Source: Moorella sp. E308F
GTDB lineage: Bacteria > Bacillota > DSM-521 > Neomoorellales > Neomoorellaceae
NCBI RefSeq assembly: GCF_006538365.1
Contig: NZ_BJKN01000001.1
Location: forward strand, 915,424-979,423
Length of the DNA: 64,000 nt
Direction of reading: 5' to 3'
Shown here: piece by piece, positions 50,790 through 61,838 of the stretch
Layout of the letters: the number at the start of each line of letters is the position of its first letter
Position numbering within the stretch: the stretch's first letter is position 1
Made by a program: the position numbers and the translations under genes
Notes under the pieces: generated by a model
The model's database searches: none
What the model saw: only the letters and a program-made list of their open reading frames with translations
What the model was told of the DNA's origin: nothing

Positions 50790-52592
50790 ATGACTGTGGA
50801 GGGGAGTTATACCCCGGTTTTTTACTGGCAGGGATTTGTATACCTGGCCTGGGGAGACCGGTCCGGCCGGGTGGGGATCAGCCATAACCCCGGGCTGGAC
50901 CGTACTTTCTGGCTGCAATACGGCTACCGGCAGTTTTCGTTGTTAACGCCGCCATTACCCCTGGGTACGGCGGCTTTTTTATGCGAATGGCTGCAGCGCT
51001 ATCTGCCTTTAAATGGAGAGCCGCCGTGGCAGGAGGCCAGGGCCCTGATAAACAAAGCCCGGTTGAAACTGGGCCTGCCTCCCTGGCCTTTCCCGGTTAA
51101 TGATTTGCCCGCCCCCCGCCCGGCACCGGCGCAAGCAGAGCTGGCCCTGGTGCAAAAAAAACTGGCCGGCCGGATCCTCTGGCGGGAAGAAATAGCCATG
51201 GCCCTGGCGGAAAATAAAGGGGTAGTAACTACTCCCCTGGAAGACCTTCTTCACTGGCTCTACCTGGCGGGGGAGGTAACCCTCCTGCCGGGAGTTGGTT
51301 ATGACCCCAATGGTGAGCCCCGCTGCCGGCGTTGTGGTCAGGCCTCCAGGTTATTAAAGGTAGCCTGCAGTGCCTGCGGGAGTGGGGACTGCCTTGTCTG
51401 TGAAGGGTGCCTTACCATGGGACAGGCCCGCCGTTGCCGCCCCCTGTATGCCCGTCCCTGGCCGGCCCGGCGGGCAACGGGAAGGCCCGGCCGGGAGGCC
51501 CGTCCCCGGCTCAAGTTTACCCTGACACCGGCCCAGGTGGACGCCTGCCGGGAAGCAGAAAACTTTGTTTTCCAAGGAAGGGAAAAGGAGTGTTTACTCT
51601 GGGCCGCCTGCGGCGCCGGTAAAACGGAGGTGGCCTGCGGGACTATTGCCGCGGCTTTGAGCCTGGGGAAAACCATTCTTTATGCCTGTCCCCGCCGGGA
51701 GATTATCCGGGAGCTGCAGGTACGGCTAACATCTATCTGGCCGGAGCTGCGTATCCTTGCCCTCTATGGCGGGAGTTCGGGTAAATTCGGCGAGGCCGAC
51801 ATTATCCTGGCTACCACCCACCAATCCTTACGTTTTTACCGTCGTTTTGACCTGGTAATTCTCGATGAAGTCGATGCCTTTCCCCTGTCCGAAGACCCCA
51901 TGCTTTATTATGCTGTTGAACGGGCCCGCCGGGAAGACGGCCAGGCCCTATTATTGACGGCTACCCCACCGCCCGGGCTGATAGCCCGGGTGAGGCGCCG
52001 GCAGGTCAAGGTGATTTATCTGCCGGCCAGGCACCACGGCCATCCCCTGCCTGTACCGGAGTTCCTCCGGGACCCTTTTTTAAGCCAGCCTGGAGCCAGG
52101 CATCTCCCTCGCTTCCTGGTCAATTGTTTGGACCAGACCCTGGCGGAAAAGGCCCGGCTCATTATCTTTGTCCCGGCTGTTAAACTGGTAGAAGAAGTGG
52201 TTGCCTGGCTCTTACAGGAACGCCCGGGGCCGGACCCCAACCGGCCCTGGGTACAGGGTTGTTATGCCGCCCACCCCAGGCGGGATGCAATTATCGCCGC
52301 CTTTCGCCGGGGAGAGTTTCCCGTGCTGGTGGCGACTACTGTTATGGAGCGGGGGATTACTATTCCTCGCCTTAATGTCCTGGTCCTTTATGCCGATGAA
52401 GAAAGGGTTTTTACTGTCAATACCCTGATCCAGATGGCCGGGCGGGCCGGGCGCTCGTCGGCCTATCCCACCGGCCGGGTATGGTTTCTGGCCAGGCGCA
52501 TTAGCCCGGCCATGGCCGCAGCCCGCCGCCAGATCCAGGAGTTCAACCATCTCGCCCGCCGGCGGGGTTACTTACTGGCTGATGAGAAGTGA
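50790..52592 (+). CDS. comFA: ComFA-type DEAD-box DNA translocase
   Basis: ComFA drives transformation DNA through the membrane channel in naturally competent Firmicutes. The ~600-residue protein has a four-Cys zinc region (C-R-R-C, C-S-A-C), Walker A A-A-C-G-A-G-K-T, DEVD box and G-R-A-G-R-S. The ATG at 50790 follows AGGAGGTG by 4 nt; a TTG at 50724 gives 22 more residues that would include the leader motif. It precedes comFC by 13 nt, so the pair is one operon. Confidence 0.9.
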   Translation: MTVEGSYTPVFYWQGFVYLAWGDRSGRVGISHNPGLDRTFWLQYGYRQFSLLTPPLPLGTAAFLCEWLQRYLPLNGEPPWQEARALINKARLKLGLPPWPFPVNDLPAPRPAPAQAELALVQKKLAGRILWREEIAMALAENKGVVTTPLEDLLHWLYLAGEVTLLPGVGYDPNGEPRCRRCGQASRLLKVACSACGSGDCLVCEGCLTMGQARRCRPLYARPWPARRATGRPGREARPRLKFTLTPAQVDACREAENFVFQGREKECLLWAACGAGKTEVACGTIAAALSLGKTILYACPRREIIRELQVRLTSIWPELRILALYGGSSGKFGEADIILATTHQSLRFYRRFDLVILDEVDAFPLSEDPMLYYAVERARREDGQALLLTATPPPGLIARVRRRQVKVIYLPARHHGHPLPVPEFLRDPFLSQPGARHLPRFLVNCLDQTLAEKARLIIFVPAVKLVEEVVAWLLQERPGPDPNRPWVQGCYAAHPRRDAIIAAFRRGEFPVLVATTVMERGITIPRLNVLVLYADEERVFTVNTLIQMAGRAGRSSAYPTGRVWFLARRISPAMAAARRQIQEFNHLARRRGYLLADEK

Positions 52593-52605
52593 GGGGAGGC
52601 GTCTT

Positions 52606-53331
52606 ATGCTTTTCTCCTGGCTCTTTCCCCGGTCTAAATCCTGCGTCTGGTGCGGCCGGCCGGCCCCCGGGGGATGCTTTTGTACCGCCTGCCGGCAGCA
52701 GCTCCTGGCCTGGCGGCAGCACTACCGTCCCTGCCTTTACTGCGGCCGCCTCCTGCCGCTGGGAAAGGAGACGACCTGTCGCCAGTGCCGGGAGGAATTG
52801 CCCCCCTTCCAGAGGGCCCGGGCTGCGGGCCCTTACCAGGGGTTATTGAAAGAAATGATCTGGGCCTTCAAGTACCAGGGTCGCCGCTCCCTGGCCAACC
52901 CCCTGGGACGCCTTTTAGCCGGGGTAGTTGTCAGGGAACTGGGGTCGGGACGTCCTGACCTGGTAATTCCGGTCCCCCTCACCGGTGCCCGCCTGCGGAT
53001 GCGGGCTTTTAACCAGGCTGAGCTCCTGGCTTTGGCCCTGGGGCAGGAGCTGGGCCTGCCGGTTGACGGGGATGTAATGTCCAGGATCAGGGAAACGGCG
53101 CCCCAGGTCAACCTTTCCCGGAGGTCCAGGTGGCAGAATTTAGCCGGCGCTTTCCAGGTAACAGCACCGCGTAAAATAACAGGCCGCCGTTTGCTCCTGG
53201 TGGATGATGTCCTGACCACCGGGGCAACGGCCAGCGCCTGTACCCATGCCCTGCTGGCTGCCGGAGCCGCCGGTGTGGCTGTAGTTACCCTGGCTACGGG
53301 GATCGAAAATCTTCCCTGCTTTTCAGCATAG
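52606..53331 (+). CDS. comFC: ComFC-type amidophosphoribosyltransferase-like protein
   Basis: ComFC/ComF is a small PRTase-fold protein needed for DNA uptake. The 241 residues have a Cys-rich zinc ribbon (C-V-W-C, C-F-C-T-A-C, C-L-Y-C, C-R-Q-C) and the PRPP-binding L-L-L-V-D-D-V-L-T-T-G-A-T. ATG 52606 follows GAGGGGAGG. Confidence 0.92.
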   Translation: MLFSWLFPRSKSCVWCGRPAPGGCFCTACRQQLLAWRQHYRPCLYCGRLLPLGKETTCRQCREELPPFQRARAAGPYQGLLKEMIWAFKYQGRRSLANPLGRLLAGVVVRELGSGRPDLVIPVPLTGARLRMRAFNQAELLALALGQELGLPVDGDVMSRIRETAPQVNLSRRSRWQNLAGAFQVTAPRKITGRRLLLVDDVLTTGATASACTHALLAAGAAGVAVVTLATGIENLPCFSA

Positions 53332-53424
53332 ATAGTCATAGCGAATGCTTATATCGACAAAATTTTAGGCCTTCCACATTTCCTTCCACAGTTCCAGGGC
53401 AGAGATTGCAACTTATTAACAGAG

Positions 53425-53442
53425 TTATCCACTTTATCCACA
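53425..53442 (+). other. Two adjacent DnaA-box-like sites
   Basis: TTATCCACT (53425-53433) is followed directly by TTATCCACA (53434-53442), both close to the DnaA-box consensus TTATNCACA. They lie ~80 nt before the csp promoter. With only two boxes and no AT-rich unwinding region, this is more likely a regulatory site than an origin. Confidence 0.45.
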
Positions 53443-53518
53443 GGTTTAGGGATTAAAAAACAAGCTTACGAAAGTAGGTTTCGACAACCAAAATATGGCA
53501 AATTCTTTTGAGAATGAT

Positions 53519-53547
53519 TTGACAGCCAACTATAACCATGTTAAGAT
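53519..53547 (+). promoter_or_regulatory. csp promoter
   Basis: TTGACA (53519-53524), a 17-nt spacer and TAAGAT (53542-53547) match the sigma-A consensus. The leader then includes CTTGAGG/CCTCAAG, a 7-bp hairpin, before AGGAGG. Confidence 0.7.
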
Positions 53548-53608
53548 GGAATTGCTTGAGGGTGCTCCCGGCCTCAAGGGAGAATATTTTAGGAGGAATG
53601 CTGACAGG

Positions 53609-53806
53609 ATGTTGGGCAAGGTTAAATGGTTTAGCCCGGAGAAAGGTTACGGTTTTATTGAGAAGGAAGACGGCAAGGACGTCTTCGTACATTTCTCCGC
53701 CATCCAGGGTGAAGGTTTTAAGACCCTCGCTGAGGGGCAGGCGGTGGAATTTGATATTGTCGAAGGACCCCGCGGTCCCCAGGCAGCCAATGTGATTAAA
53801 CTGTAG
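53609..53806 (+). CDS. Cold-shock protein (CspA family)
   Basis: The 65-residue single-stranded nucleic-acid-binding protein begins M-L-G-K-V-K-W-F and has RNP1 K-G-Y-G-F-I and RNP2 V-F-V-H-F. CspA-type proteins act as RNA chaperones. ATG 53609 is 11 nt after AGGAGG; the frame runs to 53495 but that region holds the promoter and leader, so it is not translated. A terminator follows. Confidence 0.93.
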   Translation: MLGKVKWFSPEKGYGFIEKEDGKDVFVHFSAIQGEGFKTLAEGQAVEFDIVEGPRGPQAANVIKL

Positions 53807-53813
53807 CCTACCA

Positions 53814-53835
53814 GGCCCCGGCTTGTGCCGGGGCC
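53814..53835 (+). terminator. Rho-independent terminator after csp
   Basis: GGCCCCGGC (53814-53822) pairs perfectly with GCCGGGGCC (53827-53835). The T tract is weak. Confidence 0.6.
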
Positions 53836-53923
53836 TTGCTGGTATTTTAAGGGCAGGAGGCAGGAATTTGCCTTCCTGTCAGGAATAATATCTATACGGA
53901 CCAGAAAGGAGTGCTTGTGAAGG

Positions 53924-54448
53924 ATGAAGATCGTCATCCGCGGCAAAAACTTTCCGGTAACCGACGCCTTAAAACAGTATATCGAAAAAAGGTTGGGCAA
54001 AATTCAGCGGTACCTGGAAGGAGTGGATGAGGTCCAGGTTAATCTATCAGTGAATCGGGACTCCCATGTTGTGGAAGTAACTATTCCCCTCAATGGCTAC
54101 CTGCTGCGGGGGGAAGAGGCTACCGGTGACATGTACGGGTCTGTTGACCTGGTAGTAGAAAAGCTGGAAAAGCAAATTGAAAAATATAAAACCAAACTGG
54201 CCAGGAAGCTGAAGAACGGCACCATAAAGGAGCTACCGGCCGAAAATCCAGAAGAAGTCACTCCCGAGCCGAAATTAATCAGGACCAAGCGCTTTCCCAT
54301 CAAACCCATGCCGGTGGAAGAAGCCATCCTGCAGATGAACTTGTTGGGACATAATTTCTTTGTATTTTCCAATGCGGAAACGGAAGAGGTTAACGTCCTT
54401 TACCGCCGCCGGGATGGTAACTACGGTTTAATTGAGCCGGAATATTGA
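53924..54448 (+). CDS. hpf: Long-form ribosome hibernation promoting factor
   Basis: Long HPF forms 100S ribosome dimers in stationary phase. The 174-residue protein has the S30AE N-terminal domain (I-R-G-K-N-F-P-V-T, ~1-100) and the C-terminal dimerisation domain (~115-170, M-N-L-L-G-H-N-F-F-V-F). ATG 53924 sits 13 nt after AAAGGAG. It is followed by a terminator. Confidence 0.94.
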   Translation: MKIVIRGKNFPVTDALKQYIEKRLGKIQRYLEGVDEVQVNLSVNRDSHVVEVTIPLNGYLLRGEEATGDMYGSVDLVVEKLEKQIEKYKTKLARKLKNGTIKELPAENPEEVTPEPKLIRTKRFPIKPMPVEEAILQMNLLGHNFFVFSNAETEEVNVLYRRRDGNYGLIEPEY

Positions 54449-54479
54449 TACAATAACAAAAGAAATCTGGTGATTTTGG

Positions 54480-54517
54480 GAGATATTGGTCGCAAATTAA
54501 CAATATCTCTCTTTTTT
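54480..54517 (+). terminator. Rho-independent terminator after hpf
   Basis: GAGATATTG (54480-54488) pairs perfectly with CAATATCTC (54501-54509) followed by a T tract. Confidence 0.85.
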
Positions 54518-54592
54518 GTCCGTACTTTTCCCTTTTTTAGCAGGGAATTTTATCCCGCCCGCGAATTATAGATCCGGAAACTAGAGAAATAG

Positions 54593-55291
54593 GTGAGGGA
54601 TTTGGCGGAGGCGAAGCAGGCACCGGGGGTTGCCGCTTATGAAAGGGTAATCTGCCAGATAAAGGATGTCCTGGGGGCGCGGCTGGTAACAGCTCCAGAT
54701 GGGACTATCAGTGAAATACATATCATGACCGCTAGCAACCGTAATCCCAAACAAATTGTCCGCGACGTAGAATCGGCCCTTCTTATTCAGCTGGGAGTTA
54801 CCGTCGACCATAAAAAGATCAGTGTAGTCCAGGTAGAGGGACGGGAGTTAACGGGAGAGGTGGCTGAAGATAAGGCCCCTTACCGAGCAACATGTATACC
54901 CCTGCGCGTTGTGAGCATAAATCTCTTTACCCGGGGACTGGAAGCCGAGGCAACAGTTGAACTGGAAGCCGGCCTTGGTGGTGCTATCTACCAGGGGTAT
55001 GCCTGCGGGCCCAATACGCCGGCGCGCCATCTCTGGCTGGTGGCAGATGCTACCCTGAATGCCATTGAAAAGTCGAGCTGCGGCATGTGGCATCTGGCCC
55101 TGGAAGATCTACTGCTGGTGGAAGTAGCCCATCGCCGGGCCGTCGTGTGCGTTACTGTTTTAGTTAGCCAGGCAGGATATGAATACCTGGCCGGTGTGGC
55201 CCTGGTTAAAGAGGATGACCGCCAGGCTGCCGCTGAGGCTATCTTGAAGGCCCTTAAGTGCCGCTCCTGTGGATACAGGCCGGCAGGGTAA
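54593..55291 (+). CDS. Conserved hypothetical protein upstream of secA
   Basis: This 232-residue soluble protein is unrecognised. It has an N-terminal alpha/beta part (V-L-G-A-R-L-V-T-A-P-D-G-T-I-S-E-I-H) that could be a BON-like ligand domain, and a C-terminal part with many Cys and His (Y-A-C-G-P-N-T-P-A-R-H, S-S-C-G-M-W-H, K-C-R-S-C-G). The GTG at 54593 overlaps AGGTGAGG; TTG 54602 with that site behind it is an alternative start. It lies between hpf and secA, but has its own region and a separate promoter for secA follows. Confidence 0.6.
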   Translation: MRDLAEAKQAPGVAAYERVICQIKDVLGARLVTAPDGTISEIHIMTASNRNPKQIVRDVESALLIQLGVTVDHKKISVVQVEGRELTGEVAEDKAPYRATCIPLRVVSINLFTRGLEAEATVELEAGLGGAIYQGYACGPNTPARHLWLVADATLNAIEKSSCGMWHLALEDLLLVEVAHRRAVVCVTVLVSQAGYEYLAGVALVKEDDRQAAAEAILKALKCRSCGYRPAG

Positions 55292-55319
55292 AAATTCCGA
55301 AGGCGAGGCCAAACCTTAA

Positions 55320-55348
55320 TTGCTCCTGGGCCCGATTCATGTTACAAT
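55320..55348 (+). promoter_or_regulatory. secA promoter
   Basis: TTGCTC (55320-55325), a 17-nt spacer and TACAAT (55343-55348) form a plausible promoter, 72 nt before the start codon. Confidence 0.6.
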
Positions 55349-55375
55349 ATAGACGATAAGGTTTATCCTTTATGG

Positions 55376-55398
55376 AAAGGAACCGCTATGGTTCCTTT
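55376..55398 (+). other. secA leader hairpin
   Basis: AAAGGAACC (55376-55384) pairs perfectly with GGTTCCTTT (55390-55398) around GCTAT, followed by T-rich TTGTATT. It lies between the secA promoter and ribosome site and may act as an attenuator. Confidence 0.6.
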
Positions 55399-55419
55399 TG
55401 TATTGAGGTGACGAAATTA

Positions 55420-58107
<2,688 letters not shown>

Positions 58108-58145
58108 GGGGCTGGCTTTATTTTCGCTCGCTCCGTGGCCCTTGT

Positions 58146-58222
58146 GGAGCGCCCAGCACTCAACTTATTTGTAATAGGTGTCTCTTCGCTAACAAAACCT
58201 TTGCGAGTTGAGTGCTGGGTCA
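58146..58222 (+). repeat. Intergenic palindromic repeat, copy 2
   Basis: GGAGCGCCCAGCACTCAACT and AGTTGAGTGCTGGGTCA form a hairpin with a ~40-nt loop containing ATAGGTGT. Copy 1 at 45010-45066 is inverted relative to this one. The rest of the 307-nt gap (58108-58414) is GC-rich and holds CGCTCGCTCC twice (58125 and 58357), with no gene seen. Confidence 0.75.
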
Positions 58223-58414
58223 GCCTTCGGCTCGGGCGGGGTTCCCGGCCTATTCGGCATCCTTGCCTTTAGAATCCGGCCGAAGGCCTCGCTGTCCTCG
58301 GCCCCGCCCTCGCTCTCCGGCACAGCCTGCGGCCGCTTTGCCACTCGGTTTAAGCTCGCTCGCTCCAAATTAAAGCCTTCCCGTCAAAAAATAGTTTTCT
58401 AGAGGTGATCAGCC

Positions 58415-59522
58415 ATGCTACAGGACTATAAAGGCCGCCTGGAGGATTTAGCCCGGCGGCTGGAAGAATTGAGGGTTTCCCTTTGACCTGGAAGCAGCAG
58501 CGGCAGAAATAGAGCGCCTGGAAAAAGAGATGCTTAAACCCGGCTTCTGGGAAGACCGGGGACGGGCCGAGGCTGTGGGCAAACGCCTCAACTACCTTAA
58601 AGAGAAACTGGCCCGGTACCAGGAACTGGAGAGGAAATACACCGACGTCCGTGAACTCTGGCAGCTGGCCCTGGCCGAAGAAGATACTTCCATGGAGGAA
58701 GAGATCGCCAAAGAACTGGCGGCCGTGGAAAGCCAGGTAGAAAAAGAGCTCCTGGCCACCCTTTTGAACGGCCGCTATGACAGCCACAATGCCATCCTCT
58801 CCCTGCATCCCGGTGCCGGGGGCACGGAATCCCAGGACTGGGCCGCCATGCTCCTCAGGATGTACAACCGCTGGGCCGAAGATCATGGCTACCAGGTGGA
58901 ACTCCTGGATTACCTGGAAGGGGAGGAGGCGGGGATTAAAAGCGCCACCATCCTCGTCAAGGGCGAGAATGCCTATGGCTATCTCCAGGCCGAGAAGGGC
59001 GTCCACCGCCTGGTGCGTATTTCACCCTTTGACGCCGCCGGTCGCCGGCATACTTCCTTTGCCTCCGTCGACGTTATCCCCGAGGTGACGGCCGATGAGG
59101 AAGTGGTCATTAATCCCGACGATTTAAAGATCGATACCTTTCGCTCCCAGGGTGCCGGTGGCCAGCACGTCAACAAGACGGATTCGGCGGTGCGCATTAC
59201 CCACCTGCCCACGGGCATAGTCGTTACCTGCCAGAACGAGCGTTCTCAGCACGCCAACCGCCTTGCAGCCATGAAAATCCTCCAGGCCAAGCTGGCGGCC
59301 CTGAAACGCCAGGAGCAGGAGGAGGAGCTGGCCCGGATCCGGGGTGAGCAGCGGGAGATAGCCTGGGGGAACCAGATTCGTTCCTACGTCTTTCACCCCT
59401 ACAGCCTGGTCAAGGATCACCGTACCGAGGTGGAAACAGGCAACATCCAGGCCGTCATGGATGGCCAGCTTGACCCCTTTATCCACGCCTATTTACATTG
59501 GCAGCGGCGCCAGAATGGCTAA
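58415..59522 (+). CDS. prfB: Peptide chain release factor 2, programmed +1 frameshift
   Basis: RF2 recognises UAA and UGA stops. Translation starts at ATG 58415, reads 23 codons to CTT (58481-58483), meets an in-frame TGA (58484-58486) followed by C, and shifts +1 to GAC at 58485. The AGG-G upstream and CTT-TGA-C are the known autoregulatory frameshift. The product is ~368 residues with the anticodon-like S-P-F (R-I-S-P-F-D-A-A-G) and the catalytic G-A-G-G-Q-H-V-N-K. It should not be called a pseudogene. Confidence 0.96.
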
Positions 59523-59549
59523 AAGCCCGGCTTTTAAAGCCGGGCTTTT
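59521..59549 (+). terminator. Rho-independent terminator after prfB
   Basis: AAAAGCCCGGCTTT pairs perfectly with AAAGCCGGGCTTTT, a two-way symmetric stem. Confidence 0.85.
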
Positions 59550-59585
59550 ACCTTGACATGGCGGGCGGTTTAGTGTACGATGAAA

Positions 59586-59622
59586 TTGGGTCATTTGGGT
59601 CTTTTGGGTATAATATTTGGGT
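59586..59622 (+). promoter_or_regulatory. Promoter with TTGGGT repeats
   Basis: TTGGGT occurs at 59586, 59595, 59604 and 59617. The first one with TATAAT (59609-59614) forms a -35/-10 pair with 17-nt spacing. A TTGACA-17-TACGAT pair lies just before (59553-59581), so two start points are possible. The 9-nt spacing of the repeats suggests a protein-binding array over the promoter. Confidence 0.55.
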
Positions 59623-59673
59623 TTCTGGGCATTGCTAAAGGAAACTATACCAGGAAAGGAGAGGGGTTAAGTA

Positions 59674-61065
59674 ATGGTCGCTGTGCGTGCCAACCTGGAC
59701 CTGGCCAAAAGGTACGTGGCCGAAAAAGTTTTACGGGAAGCCTTCGGTTACATGGAAAAAAATCCAGAAGAGAATTTCCCCCGCCTCTTACATGTGGCCC
59801 GGATGCTGGCCCGGAAAGAGGTACATAAGCAGCAGATCGCCAAAGTCTTGGAGGCTTACCGGCAAAACCCCAGCATCCACGCCTATGTGAACCGCCTTTT
59901 TAACCTGCACCCCAATGTCAAGCAGCGCCTTATTTACAACTGGTTTGTCAACGCCATGCTCCTGGGTATCCCTCGCCAACAGCAGGTGGAAAAGGAGACG
60001 GGGGTCCATATCCCCAATTTTTTCCTTCTGGACCCCACCAGCGACTGCAACCTGCGCTGCCACGGCTGCTGGGCCGGGGAGTATGCCCACCATGACAGCC
60101 TGGAACTGGACCTGGTGGACCGCCTCTGCCGGGAGGCCAAAGAAGTGGGCATCTACTGGATGGCCATGTCCGGGGGCGAACCCTTCCGCTGGCCCCACCT
60201 CTTTGAACTGGCTGAAAGGCACCCGGATATGGCCTTCATGCTCTACACCAACGGTACGTTGATTGATGACGCCGTTGCCGACCGCCTGGTGGAAGTGGGC
60301 AACATTACGCCGGCCATCAGCCTGGAAGGGTGGCGGGAACGCACCGACGCCCGCCGGGGTAGAGGCGTCTTTGACCGGGTCATGAAGGCCATGGACGCCT
60401 TGAGGGAACGTGGGCTGGTTTTCGGCGTTTCCCTTACCATTACCCGGGAAAACGTCGAGGAAGTGACCAGCGATGCCTTTATTGATTTCCTGCTGGAGAA
60501 GGGTGTTGTTTACGGCTGGAGTTTCCACTACATTCCCATCGGCCGGGAACCCAATCCTGAGCTCATGATCACTCCCGAGCAGCGGGCCTACCTGGTGGAG
60601 CGCGTGGCCTATATCCGCAACCACAAAGGCCTGCAGCTGGCCGATTTCTGGAATGACGGCGAACTGACCCTGGGTTGCATCGCCGGCGGCCGCCGCTACT
60701 TCCATATTACCGCCAGCGGGGATGTAGAACCCTGCGCCTTCATCCACTTCTCCCTGGATAATATCAAAGAAAAAAGTTTAATGGAGGTGCTCCAGTCGCC
60801 CCTCTTCCGGGCCTACCAGCAGCGCCAGCCCTTCAGCGATAATTTATTGCGTCCCTGCCCCTTAATCGACGTACCCGGAGCCTTAAGGGAGATCATTGCC
60901 GCCACAGGAGCCAGACCTACCCACCCGGGGGCGGAAACGGCCTTAAGCGGACCCATTGGCGCTTACCTGGATACCAATGCCGCTCGCTGGGCCGCAGTTG
61001 CCGATAGAATCTGGCAGGAACGCCATCCAGTGGAAGCAGAAAAAGAATTGACAGCCGGGAAATAA
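59674..61065 (+). CDS. Radical SAM/SPASM-type protein
   Basis: The 463-residue protein has a ~120-residue helical N-terminal part, a radical SAM core with C-N-L-R-C-H-G-C, and a C-terminal SPASM-like Cys set (G-C-I-A-G-G..E-P-C-A-F-I..R-P-C-P-L-I). These enzymes do radical chemistry on peptides or small substrates. ATG 59674 follows GAGGGG. The gene for a winged-helix regulator follows. The substrate is unknown and no precursor peptide is seen nearby. Confidence 0.85.
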   Translation: MVAVRANLDLAKRYVAEKVLREAFGYMEKNPEENFPRLLHVARMLARKEVHKQQIAKVLEAYRQNPSIHAYVNRLFNLHPNVKQRLIYNWFVNAMLLGIPRQQQVEKETGVHIPNFFLLDPTSDCNLRCHGCWAGEYAHHDSLELDLVDRLCREAKEVGIYWMAMSGGEPFRWPHLFELAERHPDMAFMLYTNGTLIDDAVADRLVEVGNITPAISLEGWRERTDARRGRGVFDRVMKAMDALRERGLVFGVSLTITRENVEEVTSDAFIDFLLEKGVVYGWSFHYIPIGREPNPELMITPEQRAYLVERVAYIRNHKGLQLADFWNDGELTLGCIAGGRRYFHITASGDVEPCAFIHFSLDNIKEKSLMEVLQSPLFRAYQQRQPFSDNLLRPCPLIDVPGALREIIAATGARPTHPGAETALSGPIGAYLDTNAARWAAVADRIWQERHPVEAEKELTAGK

Positions 61066-61107
61066 AAGGATATGCTGGGGGTAGCAAGTTATGGGAGAGG
61101 GACGCCT

Positions 61108-61779
61108 ATGCTTACCAGACGACGAACCCAGTTCCTGGAGAGAATAAGGGAAATCTACCAGGAAACAGGGGAGCCAGTTCATTATATTACCGTAGCTAAA
61201 GCTTTGCGGGTCAGCAAGTGGACAGCCTACGATGTCTTGCTGGAGCTGGAGAAGGAAGGTTTCCTGGAACGGCAGTATGTCGTCAACAGTAACGAAAAAA
61301 CGCCGGGCCGCTCCATGATTATGTTTGTTCCGACCCCCCTGGCCGAAAGTCATGCTACTTTTGCCCTCGACTGGCAGGAGGCCCGCTCCAGGTTGCTGGA
61401 AACCTTAAGCAACCTCTTACCCAGGGAGGCCGGTCGGGTGGCGCGGGAACTGTTAGATGAGATGCCCGGCAAGGCCCATCCGGTAATTACCAGCGCCTAC
61501 ACCCTGACTATCCTGCTGGTGTATTTAAAATCCCTGGGGGAAAAGGCCCTGCAGCTGGTGCGCAGTGCCCTCAAAAAAGCGCCGCGACCGGAGGCCGGGC
61601 TGCTCCTGGCGACGGGTACGGGATGGGGCCTGGCCGCCAATATGCTGCCCCAGGGTAACCTGGCCGGACAGCTGGCTGCTTATTTAAGCCGCCTCCAGGA
61701 GCAGATCGAAAATTTAACCGGCGGCGAGCACAAACTGCTGCTGGATTTTCTTCATGAAGCCCTGGAACGGGCCAGTTAA
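61108..61779 (+). CDS. Winged-helix transcriptional regulator
   Basis: The 223-residue protein has an N-terminal winged-helix domain (V-A-K-A-L-R-V-S-K-W-T-A-Y-D-V-L-L-E-L-E, then a basic wing) and a longer helical part (~100-220) of unknown ligand. ATG 61108 follows GGGAGAGGG; the earlier ATG 61072 has no ribosome site. It may regulate the radical SAM gene through the TTGGGT repeats, which is inference from position. Confidence 0.72.
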   Translation: MLTRRRTQFLERIREIYQETGEPVHYITVAKALRVSKWTAYDVLLELEKEGFLERQYVVNSNEKTPGRSMIMFVPTPLAESHATFALDWQEARSRLLETLSNLLPREAGRVARELLDEMPGKAHPVITSAYTLTILLVYLKSLGEKALQLVRSALKKAPRPEAGLLLATGTGWGLAANMLPQGNLAGQLAAYLSRLQEQIENLTGGEHKLLLDFLHEALERAS

Positions 61780-61784
61780 AAGAC

Positions 61785-61815
61785 AAAGCCCGGTGCTGTA
61801 TCAGCCCGGGCTTTT
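61785..61815 (+). terminator. Rho-independent terminator
   Basis: AAAGCCCGG (61785-61793) pairs with CCGGGCTTT (61806-61814) and is followed by T. Confidence 0.8.
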
Positions 61816-61838
61816 AAACTAAATGGAGGCTTAAGCCT

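Noticed and set aside
53425-53442. Replication origin
   Set aside because: Only two boxes, no dnaA/dnaN genes and no AT-rich unwinding element nearby.
58415-58486. In-frame TGA near the start of prfB as a sign of a pseudogene
   Set aside because: The CTT-TGA-C context is the standard programmed frameshift of this gene and the +1 frame is intact.
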